A stretch of 64,000 nt of DNA from Planctomycetota bacterium (GTDB lineage Bacteria; Planctomycetota; UBA1135; GCA-002686595). The DNA lies in contig JADJNY010000007.1 in the NCBI GenBank assembly GCA_016714045.1, positions 1 to 64,000 of the forward strand. Reading direction: 5' to 3'. The translations under genes and the position numbers were made by a program. Under the pieces are notes generated by a model. The model was not told the DNA's origin and searched no databases. It worked only from the letters and a program-made list of their open reading frames with translations. The first letter of the stretch is position 1, and each line of letters starts with the position of its first letter. This document shows positions 37,207 through 45,962 of the stretch, piece by piece.

Positions 37207-40200
37207 ATGCACGCTCGCCTCACCGAACTCGTCCGCGAACTGATCGCCGCTGGCGTCGAGCCGTCCTCGCCGCAGGACCACGGGTCCGTGTTGCATCAGC
37301 TCGCGGCGGCGCTCGGGTCGACGGAGACGGAGGCGGGGGAGGTGCTCGAGCTCCTCGAGCACGCGTATCCGTCCGTGCGCGCTGCTGCGCTGCGCGCGTG
37401 CGTCTTGCGCGGCGACGCGGAGCTCGTCCGCGCGGCGCTCGAGCGTGCGTCGGACCGCCACGAGTACGTCCGCTACACGCTCGCGACGCTGCTCGCGAAG
37501 GATGCGACGCTCGGCTCGGACGAGCTCGTCCGAGAGCTCTGCGTCGATCCCGCCTGGCGCGTGCGCGAGGCGGCGGTGCGCGCTGCATCCTCGCGGCCTG
37601 CCTGCGTCGCGTTCGCGCTCGAGCGCATGAAGCACGACTCCGACTACGACGTCCAGGTCGCCGCGCAGGAGGCGCTCTCCACGGCCCACGCGAAGGTCGA
37701 CCTCGACGCGTTGATCGGCGAGCTCGCGCACCCGATGGTCAGCTGGCGCGTTGCACAGCGCATCGCCGCGCTGCTCGACAAGAAGCTCGCGGGCGGCTGG
37801 CCGTCCGGCGTGCCGGAGCCCGCGGTCGCGACGTGCGAGCGCGCGCGCGAACGCCTGAAGGAGCGCGGGCCCGAGGACTTCCCCGTGCTCGAGACGTTCC
37901 TCGAGCTCCGCATCGGCGTGCCGTCGGAGTCGGACGTCGCGTCGGCCGAGCCCGCCGCCGAACCCGAGAAGTTGCGCGCGTTCGGCCTCGACCTATGTGA
38001 CGAAGCGCGCGCCGGCCGGATCCCGCGCGCGCACGGCGTCGACGGCCCCGTCGCGACGCTGCTGGAACGCCTCGCGGGCAAGGGCGCGCGCACGTCCGTG
38101 CTCGTCGGCGAGAGCGGCGTCGGCAAGACGGCGCTCGTGCACGAGCTCGCGCACCGCCTCGCAGCACGCGACGAGGGCTGGGTCGTGCTGCGCGTCGCAC
38201 CGTCGGATCTCCTCGCGGGCACGAAGTACCTCGGCGAATGGCAGACGCGCGTGCGCGACCTCGTGGCGCTCGCGCGCGCGCCGCGCAAGGTCGTGCTCTA
38301 CGTCCCGAACGCGCACGAGCTCGCGATGGGGGGGCGCTCCGAGGACAGCGACCTCAACATGGCGTCGATGCTGGCGCCCGAGCTCGAGACCGGCTCGGTC
38401 GCGCTCCTCGGCGAGAGCACGCCCGAGGGCTACCGCGGCAGCCTCGGCAAGAGCGCTGCGCTCGCGCGCGTCTTCGCCGCGGTGCAGGTGCGCCCGTCGG
38501 ACAAGCGGGAGACGCTCTCGATCCTGGAGGCGATCGCGCTCGAGCACGGCGTCGTGCCCGAGCGCGCGACGATCGCGGCGTTGAACGAGGCCGCCGAGAC
38601 CTATTTCCAGAGCGTCGCGCAGCCCGGACGCGGAGCGGCGCTCCTGCGCGCCGTGCTGGAGCGCACGGGGAGCGCGGGCTTCGGCCAGCGCGACGTGCTC
38701 GAAGCGGTCTCGAAGGTCACGGGCATCCCGGTCGACTTCCTCGACGACGCCGTTCCGCTCGACCTGGAGCGCGTGCGCGCCTTCCTCGAGGCGCGCGTGA
38801 TGGGACAGGGGGAAGCGGTCGAGACCGTGCTCGACCTCGTGACGCTGATCAAGGCCGGACTGCAGGACCCGAACAAGCCGATGGGCGTGCTGCTCTTCGT
38901 CGGTCCGACCGGCGTCGGGAAGACGGAGCTCGCGCGCGCGCTCGCGGAGCACCTGTTCGGCGATCCCGCGCGCCTCCTGCGCTTCGACATGAGCGAGTAC
39001 GCGACGCCCGAGGCGTTCGAGCGCCTGATCGGCGGCGCGCATCGCCCCGGCATCCTGACGAGCGCCGTGCGGGAGCACCCGTTCTCCGTCGTGCTGCTCG
39101 ACGAGATCGAGAAGGCCCACCTCAACGTGTTCGACATGTGCCTGCAGGTCTTCGACGCGGGACGCCTGACGGACGGCGCGGGCCGTACGACGAGCTTCCG
39201 CGGCACGATCGTGATCCTGACGTCGAACGTGGGCTCGGCGGTTCCGACCGAGGCGCGCCTCGGCTTCGGTGGCGCTCCGCCGCCGCCGCCGGACAAGGAG
39301 GCCGTTCTGCGCGAACTGCGGCGTTCGTTCCGGCCGGAGTTCCTCGCGCGCATCGACCGCATCGTCAACTTCCAGCCGCTCGCGCTCGAGACCGCCGAGC
39401 GCATCGTGCGGCGGGAGCTCGGCAACGTGCTCGACCGCGGCGGGATCGCGCGCCGCGGCGTCGCCGTCGACGTCGACCCGGGCCTCGTCGAGCTCCTGCT
39501 CGCGGAGGGGTACTCGCCCGCGCTCGGCGCGCGTCCGCTGAAGCGCACGATCGAACGGCTCGTGCTCCTGCCGCTCGCGCGCCTCTTCGCGCGCGGCGCC
39601 GTGCCGGCGAACGAGATGGTCGCGCTGCGCGCGCAGGACGGTCGCGTCGTCGCGGAGCTCGTGGTGGGCGAGGCCGCCGACGCCGCGGCCGCTCCGCGGG
39701 CCGTCTCGGCCGGGCTCGAGGACGCGCGACGGCGCGCCGTGCGTCTCGCCGCGGCGGCGGAGGAGCTGCAGCACCGCTCCGCCGCCTGGCGGACTCGACG
39801 CGGCGAACTCGTCGTGTGCACGCAGGCGCCGTCGTTCTGGGACGAGCGCGGGGAAGCGCTGCTCGTGCTCGACGAACTGCACCGCATCGACGCGGTGCTG
39901 CCGGCGCTCGACGTGTTCGAGGGCCACGCGCGCGGGTTCGCCGAACACGCGCTGCGGCACCACGACAAACGCGAGCTGCCGCGGCTCGCCGCGCGCTGCG
40001 AGGAGCTCGAACTCGACGAGCGCCGCCTCGCGCACCTCGTCGCCTTGGACAGCGCGCGGGAGCTCGGCGACGCCGTGGTCGTGCTGCGCCTCGTGAAGCC
40101 GCGCACGTCGGCGCTGCGTTCGATCGAGCAGCTCGCGCGGGCGTACTCGGCTTGGGCGGAGTCGCGCGGGTTCGAATCGACGGTGGTCGACGATCGCCAC

Positions 40201-40740
40201 GGAGCGGACGCGGGCGAGGACGCGCTCGCGCTCTTCGTCTCCGGCGCGGGCGCGCACGCCCTGCTCGCCGGGGAGACGGGGCTGCACACCTTCGTCCGGC
40301 GCGGAGAGCAGCGCCACGGTCCGCGGCGCGAGGAGCGCGACGTCGTCGCCGTCGAGGTGCTGCGCGTTCCGCCCGAGACCGCGTGGCCCGCGGCGGGCGA
40401 GCTCGCGTGCGACGTGCGCGCCCTGCGCGACGCGCGCGGGCGCCTCGCGAACGTCCCGTTGTGCGAGGTGCGGTTCGTCCACCGGAAGTCGCGCGCGTCC
40501 GTCGTGGCGTGGTGTCCGGCGCACGCCGACGAGGCCGAAGAGCGCGCGCTCCCGCTCGTCGCCGCGCGGCTCGCGCGCCCGGCGCCGGCGAACCCGCGGC
40601 TCGTCCGGCGCTACACGACCGGCGCGAACCCGGAGGTGCGCGACCGGCGCACGGGCCACGCGAGCCCGCGCGTGGCGCGCGTGCTCGCGGGCGAGCTCGA
40701 CGAGTTCCTCGTCTGGGCGCGCGCCGCCGACGGACGTTGA
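37207..40740 (+). CDS. HEAT-repeat / ClpA-like double AAA+ / RF2-like release-factor fusion protein
   Basis: 1177 residues. Residues 1-235: HEAT-like helices. D1 about 265-450: Walker A GESGVGKT (301-308), pore loop GTKYLGEW, but the Walker B site reads LYVPNAHEL (364-372) with Pro-Asn for Asp-Glu. D2 about 535-800: Walker A GPTGVGKT (566-573), Walker B VVLLDEIEKAH (Asp632, Glu633), then a ClpB-D2-small-like domain; the GYVGYEEG pore loop is missing. There is no ClpB M-domain. Residues about 839-1177 follow RF2 end to end: PSFWDERGEALLVLDEL, YSAWAESRGFE, GLHTFVRRGEQRHGPRR (GEQ where RF2 has SPF), CDVRALRDARGRLAN (RGR where GGQ belongs) and EVRDRRTG with GELDEFL at the end. Likely a ribosome-targeted remodeller; the function is inference. 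Single-gene unit. Confidence 0.88.
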   Translation: MHARLTELVRELIAAGVEPSSPQDHGSVLHQLAAALGSTETEAGEVLELLEHAYPSVRAAALRACVLRGDAELVRAALERASDRHEYVRYTLATLLAKDATLGSDELVRELCVDPAWRVREAAVRAASSRPACVAFALERMKHDSDYDVQVAAQEALSTAHAKVDLDALIGELAHPMVSWRVAQRIAALLDKKLAGGWPSGVPEPAVATCERARERLKERGPEDFPVLETFLELRIGVPSESDVASAEPAAEPEKLRAFGLDLCDEARAGRIPRAHGVDGPVATLLERLAGKGARTSVLVGESGVGKTALVHELAHRLAARDEGWVVLRVAPSDLLAGTKYLGEWQTRVRDLVALARAPRKVVLYVPNAHELAMGGRSEDSDLNMASMLAPELETGSVALLGESTPEGYRGSLGKSAALARVFAAVQVRPSDKRETLSILEAIALEHGVVPERATIAALNEAAETYFQSVAQPGRGAALLRAVLERTGSAGFGQRDVLEAVSKVTGIPVDFLDDAVPLDLERVRAFLEARVMGQGEAVETVLDLVTLIKAGLQDPNKPMGVLLFVGPTGVGKTELARALAEHLFGDPARLLRFDMSEYATPEAFERLIGGAHRPGILTSAVREHPFSVVLLDEIEKAHLNVFDMCLQVFDAGRLTDGAGRTTSFRGTIVILTSNVGSAVPTEARLGFGGAPPPPPDKEAVLRELRRSFRPEFLARIDRIVNFQPLALETAERIVRRELGNVLDRGGIARRGVAVDVDPGLVELLLAEGYSPALGARPLKRTIERLVLLPLARLFARGAVPANEMVALRAQDGRVVAELVVGEAADAAAAPRAVSAGLEDARRRAVRLAAAAEELQHRSAAWRTRRGELVVCTQAPSFWDERGEALLVLDELHRIDAVLPALDVFEGHARGFAEHALRHHDKRELPRLAARCEELELDERRLAHLVALDSARELGDAVVVLRLVKPRTSALRSIEQLARAYSAWAESRGFESTVVDDRHGADAGEDALALFVSGAGAHALLAGETGLHTFVRRGEQRHGPRREERDVVAVEVLRVPPETAWPAAGELACDVRALRDARGRLANVPLCEVRFVHRKSRASVVAWCPAHADEAEERALPLVAARLARPAPANPRLVRRYTTGANPEVRDRRTGHASPRVARVLAGELDEFLVWARAADGR

Positions 40741-40786
40741 GCGCGCGCGGTCGTCGGCGCGAGCGGAGCGCGGCACGGATCCGTAC

Positions 40787-40828
40787 CACCGAGCCGCCGC
40801 GCCGTTGCACCGAGCCGCCGCGCCGTTG
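40787..40828. repeat. Tandem 21-base repeat, two exact copies
   Basis: The unit CACCGAGCCGCCGCGCCGTTG occurs at 40787-40807 and 40808-40828, and a degenerate third copy begins at 40829. It lies in the short convergent gap between the AAA+ fusion gene and the glycosyltransferase. It is non-coding and might take part in termination. Confidence 0.8.
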
Positions 40829-40848
40829 CACTGGGCGCGCCGTGCCGC

Positions 40849-42078
40849 TCAGCCCGACCGGAGCGGCGCGTCCTCGGCGCGGAGCCGCTCGACCAGCGGC
40901 CGCGTGACGCCCGTCCAGCCGTAGCGCGCGAGCACGAGCTCGCGTCCGTGTCGCGCGAACTCCCGCGCGCGGCGCTCGTCACGGACGAGCGCCGCGATCG
41001 CGTCCGCGAAGGGGACGGCGTCGTCGGCGAGCTCGACGTCGTGGCCGTGCGTGACGGCAAGGCCCTCCGCGCCGACCGTCGTCGACACGACCGGGAGCCC
41101 GAGCGACAGCGCGTCGAGGATCTTGAGCCGCGTTCCGCCGCCGATGCGCAGCGGGCAGACGAACACGGACGCGCCGCGCATGTGCGGCCGGACGTCGTCG
41201 ACGTAGCCGGTGAATTCGATCGAGCCGTCTCTCGCGCGCGCGAGCAGGTCCGCCGGCGGATCCTTGCCGACGACGCGGAAGCGCACGCCGGGGACGCGCT
41301 CGCAGAGCTTCGGCAGCACCTCGTCGAGGAACCACCGCACGCCGTCCGCGTTCGGTGCGTAGCCCATCGCGCCGGTGAAGACGACGAGCGGCGGCTCCGC
41401 GCGCTCGGCGACCGGATCCGCGGGGGGCGTGAAGTAGTCGGTGTCGACGCCGTTCGGCACGACGAGCGCCTTTTCGACGCCCCACGTGCGGAGGAGCGCG
41501 CGCTCGAGGTCCGAGCACACGCACACGAGGTCCATCTGCTTCATGATCGCGCGCTCGAAACCGTTCATCTTCATCCACTGCAGGTGGAGGAAGCCCTTCG
41601 CGAGCGGGTTCCGCGCCGTCTCGTGGAACCGCTCGTACATCGTCGTCAGCACGTTGTGCGTGTCGAACACGCAGCGCACGCGCGAACGCAGCGAGCCGAG
41701 GCGTTCGACGTACTGCGCGGTGTCGAGGTGGTTGAAGTGGACGCCCAACACGCCGCCGGCCTCGATCCGGCGCTTCAAGGCGCGAAGCATCGCCGACGAG
41801 CGGTTCTTGCCCATCGGATGGGGCGCGCGCGTGAACGTCGAGAGCGCCGCCCACGCGGGCGTCTGCCAACGCGGCGCGCGGCGCCCGACGAGCTCGACCT
41901 CGACGCCCAGGGCTTCGATCGGCGCGACGCTCGACGGATCCGGCGGCGCGAGCGCGAGCAGCGTCACCGGGAACTCGCGCGCGAGGCAGGCGAGCACGTT
42001 GTAGGTCCGCGCCTGGCCGCCGTCGTCGACGGGCCAGGGGAACTTCTCGCTCGCGAACAGGATGCGGCCGGCGCTCAT
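40849..42078 (-). CDS. Glycosyltransferase (GT4 type)
   Basis: 409 residues with a GT-B fold. N-terminal domain: RILFASEKFPWPVDDGGQARTY (glycine-rich acceptor loop) and CVFDTHNV. C-terminal nucleotide-sugar domain: VVPNGVDTDYF, VVFTGAMGYAPNADGVRWF, FTGYVDDVRPHM and the E-x7-E-like region replaced by PLRIGGGTRLKILDALSLGLPVVST. Such enzymes add a sugar to lipid-linked or polysaccharide acceptors; it resembles transferases of exopolysaccharide gene sets. Start ATG 42078 gives the conserved first strand; a longer frame to 42114 adds poorly coding residues. Divergent from the SGNH gene. Confidence 0.88.
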   Translation of the reverse strand: MSAGRILFASEKFPWPVDDGGQARTYNVLACLAREFPVTLLALAPPDPSSVAPIEALGVEVELVGRRAPRWQTPAWAALSTFTRAPHPMGKNRSSAMLRALKRRIEAGGVLGVHFNHLDTAQYVERLGSLRSRVRCVFDTHNVLTTMYERFHETARNPLAKGFLHLQWMKMNGFERAIMKQMDLVCVCSDLERALLRTWGVEKALVVPNGVDTDYFTPPADPVAERAEPPLVVFTGAMGYAPNADGVRWFLDEVLPKLCERVPGVRFRVVGKDPPADLLARARDGSIEFTGYVDDVRPHMRGASVFVCPLRIGGGTRLKILDALSLGLPVVSTTVGAEGLAVTHGHDVELADDAVPFADAIAALVRDERRAREFARHGRELVLARYGWTGVTRPLVERLRAEDAPLRSG

Positions 42079-42224
42079 GCGGGGAGGATGGCAGATCGGC
42101 CGCGCACGTTCCACGGCCGTAGGGCGGCCCGTGGCGGCGCTCGACCGGAAAGAAGTTCGCGGTCGAGAACGCCTGAACGCGAACCCCGCCGCGGGTGCTG
42201 CGCTCCACGGGCGAGTCGCGCAGA

Positions 42225-43313
42225 ATGTTCCGCATGACGGGCGGCCGTGGATCGACGGACAGCAGCGCGCGGCGCGGCGCGCGGGGCTGGCCTTGGAAGC
42301 TCGCGGCGCTCGCGGGCGGGGCGCTCGCGGCGTTCGTCGTCGGCGAGGTCGCGGCGCGCGCGCTGTGGGGCGCCCCGATGGCGGAGCGCGAACCGCTGAT
42401 GGAGGTGCGCGCGAACGCCGAGCGGGGGTTCGAGATGGTCCCCGATACCGTGCACTTCACCTACCTCCACGCGGTGCACGTCAACGGGCTGGGGCTGCGC
42501 GGCCCCGAGCACGCGGACGCCGCGCCCGAGGACGCGCGCGTGCTCGTCCTCGGCGACAGCCTCGTGTACGGCCAGGGCGTGGGTGAGGACGAGACGCTCC
42601 CGAGTGCCCTCGAACGCGCGCTCTCCGCGCGCGCCGGTGCCGAGCGACGTCGCGCGCGCGTGTGGAACGGCGGCGTTCGCTCCTACAACACCGAGCAGGA
42701 GCTCGCGCTGCTCGAAGAGCTCCTCCCGCGCGTCCGGCCCGACGTCGTCGTGCTGTGCTGGTTCGCGAACGACCTCGATCGGGTCGACGTCCAGGGAATG
42801 GCGCGCCGGCTCGAAGCGAGCGGTCCGGTCGTGTTCGACTGGAACGCGCCCGCGAGCGACGAGCTCCGGCGGAGCTGGGAGAAGCGCCAGCTCGCGCGTT
42901 CGAGCGCCCTCGTGATGAAGCTCCACGACGTCTGGACGGACGTCACGTGGCCCGAGGTCGCGGCGGCGGACGCCGACGCGGCGTGGACGCGCTTCGATGC
43001 GTCCCTGGGGCGGCTCGCGGCGCTCGCGCGCGAGCACGACTTCGACGTGCTCGTCTCGGTCGTGCCGCTCGCGGCGCTTGTTGCGGACGATACGGCCGTG
43101 GACTCAACGACGCCGCGGGTGCGCGGCGCGTGTGCTGCGCATGGGGTGGCCGTGCTCGAGCTCCTCCCGACGCTGCGCGCACAGCGGAGCGCGGACGGGC
43201 GGCGGCACGTGCTGCCCTACGACGGACATTACGACGGCGCCGCCAATGCGGCCATGGGCGAGCAGATCGCCGAGGAGCTCGAGCAGCGCTTCCCGCGGCG
43301 TCTCCGAAGGTGA
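42225..43313 (+). CDS. Membrane-anchored SGNH/GDSL hydrolase
   Basis: 362 residues: one membrane segment (KLAALAGGALAAFVVGEVAA, about 25-44), then an SGNH fold. Block I VLVLGDSLVYGQGVG with Ser112, NGGVRSYNTEQEL (block II Gly), LCWFANDLD (block III Asn), and the C-terminal LPYDGHYD with the catalytic Asp/His. It resembles envelope acyl-esterases or O-acyl-transfer partners found beside glycosyltransferases, and the divergent neighbour is one. A second ATG at 42234 is possible. It ends nine bases before a convergent gene. Confidence 0.82.
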   Translation: MFRMTGGRGSTDSSARRGARGWPWKLAALAGGALAAFVVGEVAARALWGAPMAEREPLMEVRANAERGFEMVPDTVHFTYLHAVHVNGLGLRGPEHADAAPEDARVLVLGDSLVYGQGVGEDETLPSALERALSARAGAERRRARVWNGGVRSYNTEQELALLEELLPRVRPDVVVLCWFANDLDRVDVQGMARRLEASGPVVFDWNAPASDELRRSWEKRQLARSSALVMKLHDVWTDVTWPEVAAADADAAWTRFDASLGRLAALAREHDFDVLVSVVPLAALVADDTAVDSTTPRVRGACAAHGVAVLELLPTLRAQRSADGRRHVLPYDGHYDGAANAAMGEQIAEELEQRFPRRLRR

Positions 43314-43321
43314 GAAGGGTT

Positions 43322-45826
43322 TCACGGCGTCATCCTCTGGACGAGCGCGAGCAGCGCGCACTTGTTGTGGAGGTTCTCGAGCGGATTGGCTTCCATCGCG
43401 TGCAGGTCGGCGACCCCGAGGGCCTCCTCGGCCTTCGACAGGAAGCGCGGGTCCTGCGTGATGCGGTAGGCGTAGGCGAACGACGACCAGATCTGGTAGT
43501 GATCGGCGAACCCGTAGTTGCCGTCGCTCGGGACGTGATCGCAGAACTGCGGCTGCGTGATGTCCGCCGGCCCGACGCCGATCAGCGCCCACGGCCCGTG
43601 GTGCGCGTTCGACCAGACCAGGGATCCGATCATCCCGTAGATGGAGCGCCCGAGGACGAGGTTGACCTGCTCCGCGTGCGTCGGGTCGTCCCCGCGGTAG
43701 ACGCTCTCGCGCATGCCGACGAGCGCGTTCTCGGTGATCGCGGCCTCGATCGACTGGCGGCAGGCGTACTGTCCGCCGAACACATTGCCGAGCGGCGTGT
43801 TCTGGATCGTGCCGGAGCAGCTCGATTGCGCGCGCTCGAGCATCGCGATGACTTTGCCGAACCACGGCTTGACGCGCGCGCGCCACTCCGGCGTCTGCGT
43901 CGAGTACGCGGTGCACACGGTGTCGAGGCCCCACGCTTCCCCGCGGCCGTAGAACACGCCGTTGCGCGGGTGCTCGTTCACGAAGTTCTGCGCGGCGAAG
44001 AGGCTCGTCGGCATGATGGCGCCCCAGAGATCTTGCGGCAGGTCCGTGTACGCGAAGAGGATGCCCTCCGCCTGCGCCCACGCGTCTTCCTTCGCGAGCG
44101 CGTCGTTGCCGAGCCAGATCAAGGCCTTCGGCGTGTGCATGTAGCGGACGAGGTGCGCCTGGTCGATCGAGTCGTACGCGAGTAGCGCGCCCTGGTACGC
44201 CGGCGCCTTGCCGTTCGCGAGGACCCAGTCGTTCTGGAAGGTGGGCGCGGCCTCGAACCCAAACGGGTCGGACGCCCACAACATCGGCGAGTTGTACCAC
44301 CACACCGGGAGGTAGTCGCCTTGCGGGCTGCTCACGGCCCAGGTCTCCCAGCGAGTGTGGTTGCCTTCGAGATCGAAGAGCACGTTGTGCTGGCGGTCGG
44401 TGTACATGCGATGACGCAGCTGCATCATCCGGTAGCCGTCGCGCGAGGCCGCAGCGGCGCACTCGACGCCTTCGTAGAGGTAGATCTCCTGCCCGCTGAC
44501 CATGCCCGCTTCGCTGATGCCCCACGGGTGCGCCCAGCCCATTCCGGTGGATTGCGTCGGCCACTCGCCGCTCGAGCCGGTCGCGACCTGCGTCGAGCGG
44601 GCGTCGAGCTCCGCCGCGTCCGCCGCGCGTAGACCGTCGAGCCCGACGGCGTCGAGCCACGGCAGCACTTGCCGCTGCGGGAAGTAGCGCGCCGTCGACT
44701 CGTTCCACCACGAGAAGAGCTGCATTCCGCCGCCGTTCTCGCCGTCGCGGCAGAACGCGAGGTTCTCTTCGCGGAGGTAGGCGAGCGCGCGCGCCTCGTC
44801 CCCCTCGCGGCAGAGCGCGAGGCGGCGTTCGAATTGGCCCTGCTGGTGCAGGACGTGCAGCGTGCCGTCGCCCATCGGCGCGACGATCGGCCAGACGCGA
44901 CGGTCGCCCTCGTCGTACGGGGCGCCGAAGTACGGGTCGGTGAACGCGTTGAGCACGACCCAGCCCGTCGGCAGCACGAGCTCGAAGTCGGCGAAGTAGA
45001 GCTCGATCAGCGGGTCGTCGAGGCTCGTGGTGCCGTCCTTCCCGCTGAACGCGTTGTGCACGCGCAGGTCGAGCGAAACGAACGGCTCGTCCTGCCACTG
45101 CGTGAGGTACGCGTGCACGCCGAACGAGTGCGGCAGCGTGCCGGTCTCGCCTTCGACGACGGGTTCGGGTTGGAGGACCGAGTGCGTGGCGCGCTGGTCG
45201 GCGCTCACGCCGGTGCGCAGTACGCGCAGCGTGCCGGACTCCGCGCGGGCGTCAGTCCACAGGTCGCTCTGATAAAGGTTGCCGAAGCAGTCGTGCGTGC
45301 GCGCCACGAGGTTGCCGGCGCCCGCGAGAAGCGCCGCGACGTCGGGCTCGGGTGCGAACGCGAGCGCGGTGGTGGGCTGGTAGAGGACGGAGTAGTGCAC
45401 GCGGTCGCCAGCGGAACTCCCCGTCGGGCGTGTGACGCGCCCGAGGATCTCCACGACGTCGGCGCCGTCCTCGTAGCGCGGATAGCGCGTGACGATCTCC
45501 GCCTGCGCGGGGAACGCGCCCGCATTGCGGTGGGAGAGCTGGAAGGGTTGCGCGCCATCGAGGCGCGGATACGTGCCTTTCGGCACGGGCACGGTCGCGC
45601 GCAGCACGAAGCTCTCGGCTTCCGGCAGCACGACCTCGAGCGATCCCACCGTGTCGCCTTCCGCGAAGACGAGCGCCGGCGGATCGACCATCGCGAACGT
45701 GGGCTCCGACGTGCTGCCCCCGCCTCCGCAGGCACCGAGCGCGAAGGCGAGCGCGAGCGCGCTCGTGAACGGAATCGACTTCGTCCCGGCGCGCACGTGG
45801 GCGCGACCGGATCCCTTGCCTGCCAT
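43322..45826 (-). CDS. Large lipoprotein, tentative PcRGLX/YetA-like (RIFT-barrel) family
   Basis: 834 residues. Signal sequence with lipobox LGAC followed by GGGG. The N-terminal barrel region (about 55-150) has the pattern TVPVPKGTYPRLDG then PAQAEIVTRYPRYEDGADVVEI, reminiscent of exo-rhamnogalacturonan-lyase PcRGLX/YetA N-domains. The central part contains SFGVHAYLTQWQDEPF, WPIVAPMGDGTLHVL, ARYFPQRQVLPW, RMYTDRQHNVLFD and WWYNSPMLWASDPFGF. The C-terminal helical part has Cys pairs (CSGTIQ; YACRQS). A close paralogue lies just upstream at 45963-48445. Surface carbohydrate degradation is a reasonable guess, not shown. Confidence 0.65.
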   Translation of the reverse strand: MAGKGSGRAHVRAGTKSIPFTSALALAFALGACGGGGSTSEPTFAMVDPPALVFAEGDTVGSLEVVLPEAESFVLRATVPVPKGTYPRLDGAQPFQLSHRNAGAFPAQAEIVTRYPRYEDGADVVEILGRVTRPTGSSAGDRVHYSVLYQPTTALAFAPEPDVAALLAGAGNLVARTHDCFGNLYQSDLWTDARAESGTLRVLRTGVSADQRATHSVLQPEPVVEGETGTLPHSFGVHAYLTQWQDEPFVSLDLRVHNAFSGKDGTTSLDDPLIELYFADFELVLPTGWVVLNAFTDPYFGAPYDEGDRRVWPIVAPMGDGTLHVLHQQGQFERRLALCREGDEARALAYLREENLAFCRDGENGGGMQLFSWWNESTARYFPQRQVLPWLDAVGLDGLRAADAAELDARSTQVATGSSGEWPTQSTGMGWAHPWGISEAGMVSGQEIYLYEGVECAAAASRDGYRMMQLRHRMYTDRQHNVLFDLEGNHTRWETWAVSSPQGDYLPVWWYNSPMLWASDPFGFEAAPTFQNDWVLANGKAPAYQGALLAYDSIDQAHLVRYMHTPKALIWLGNDALAKEDAWAQAEGILFAYTDLPQDLWGAIMPTSLFAAQNFVNEHPRNGVFYGRGEAWGLDTVCTAYSTQTPEWRARVKPWFGKVIAMLERAQSSCSGTIQNTPLGNVFGGQYACRQSIEAAITENALVGMRESVYRGDDPTHAEQVNLVLGRSIYGMIGSLVWSNAHHGPWALIGVGPADITQPQFCDHVPSDGNYGFADHYQIWSSFAYAYRITQDPRFLSKAEEALGVADLHAMEANPLENLHNKCALLALVQRMTP

Positions 45827-45962
45827 GCGGAATCCCTCTGCGCCGGGCGCTGCCACGCCCTGGACGCGGACGGAGCATCGGAGTCCGGGCTCGGGGTTCT
45901 TGAGCCGCGCCGAGAATCCGCGTTCGGTGGAATTCGGTTCCGGCCGGCGAGGGCGCTGCTGG

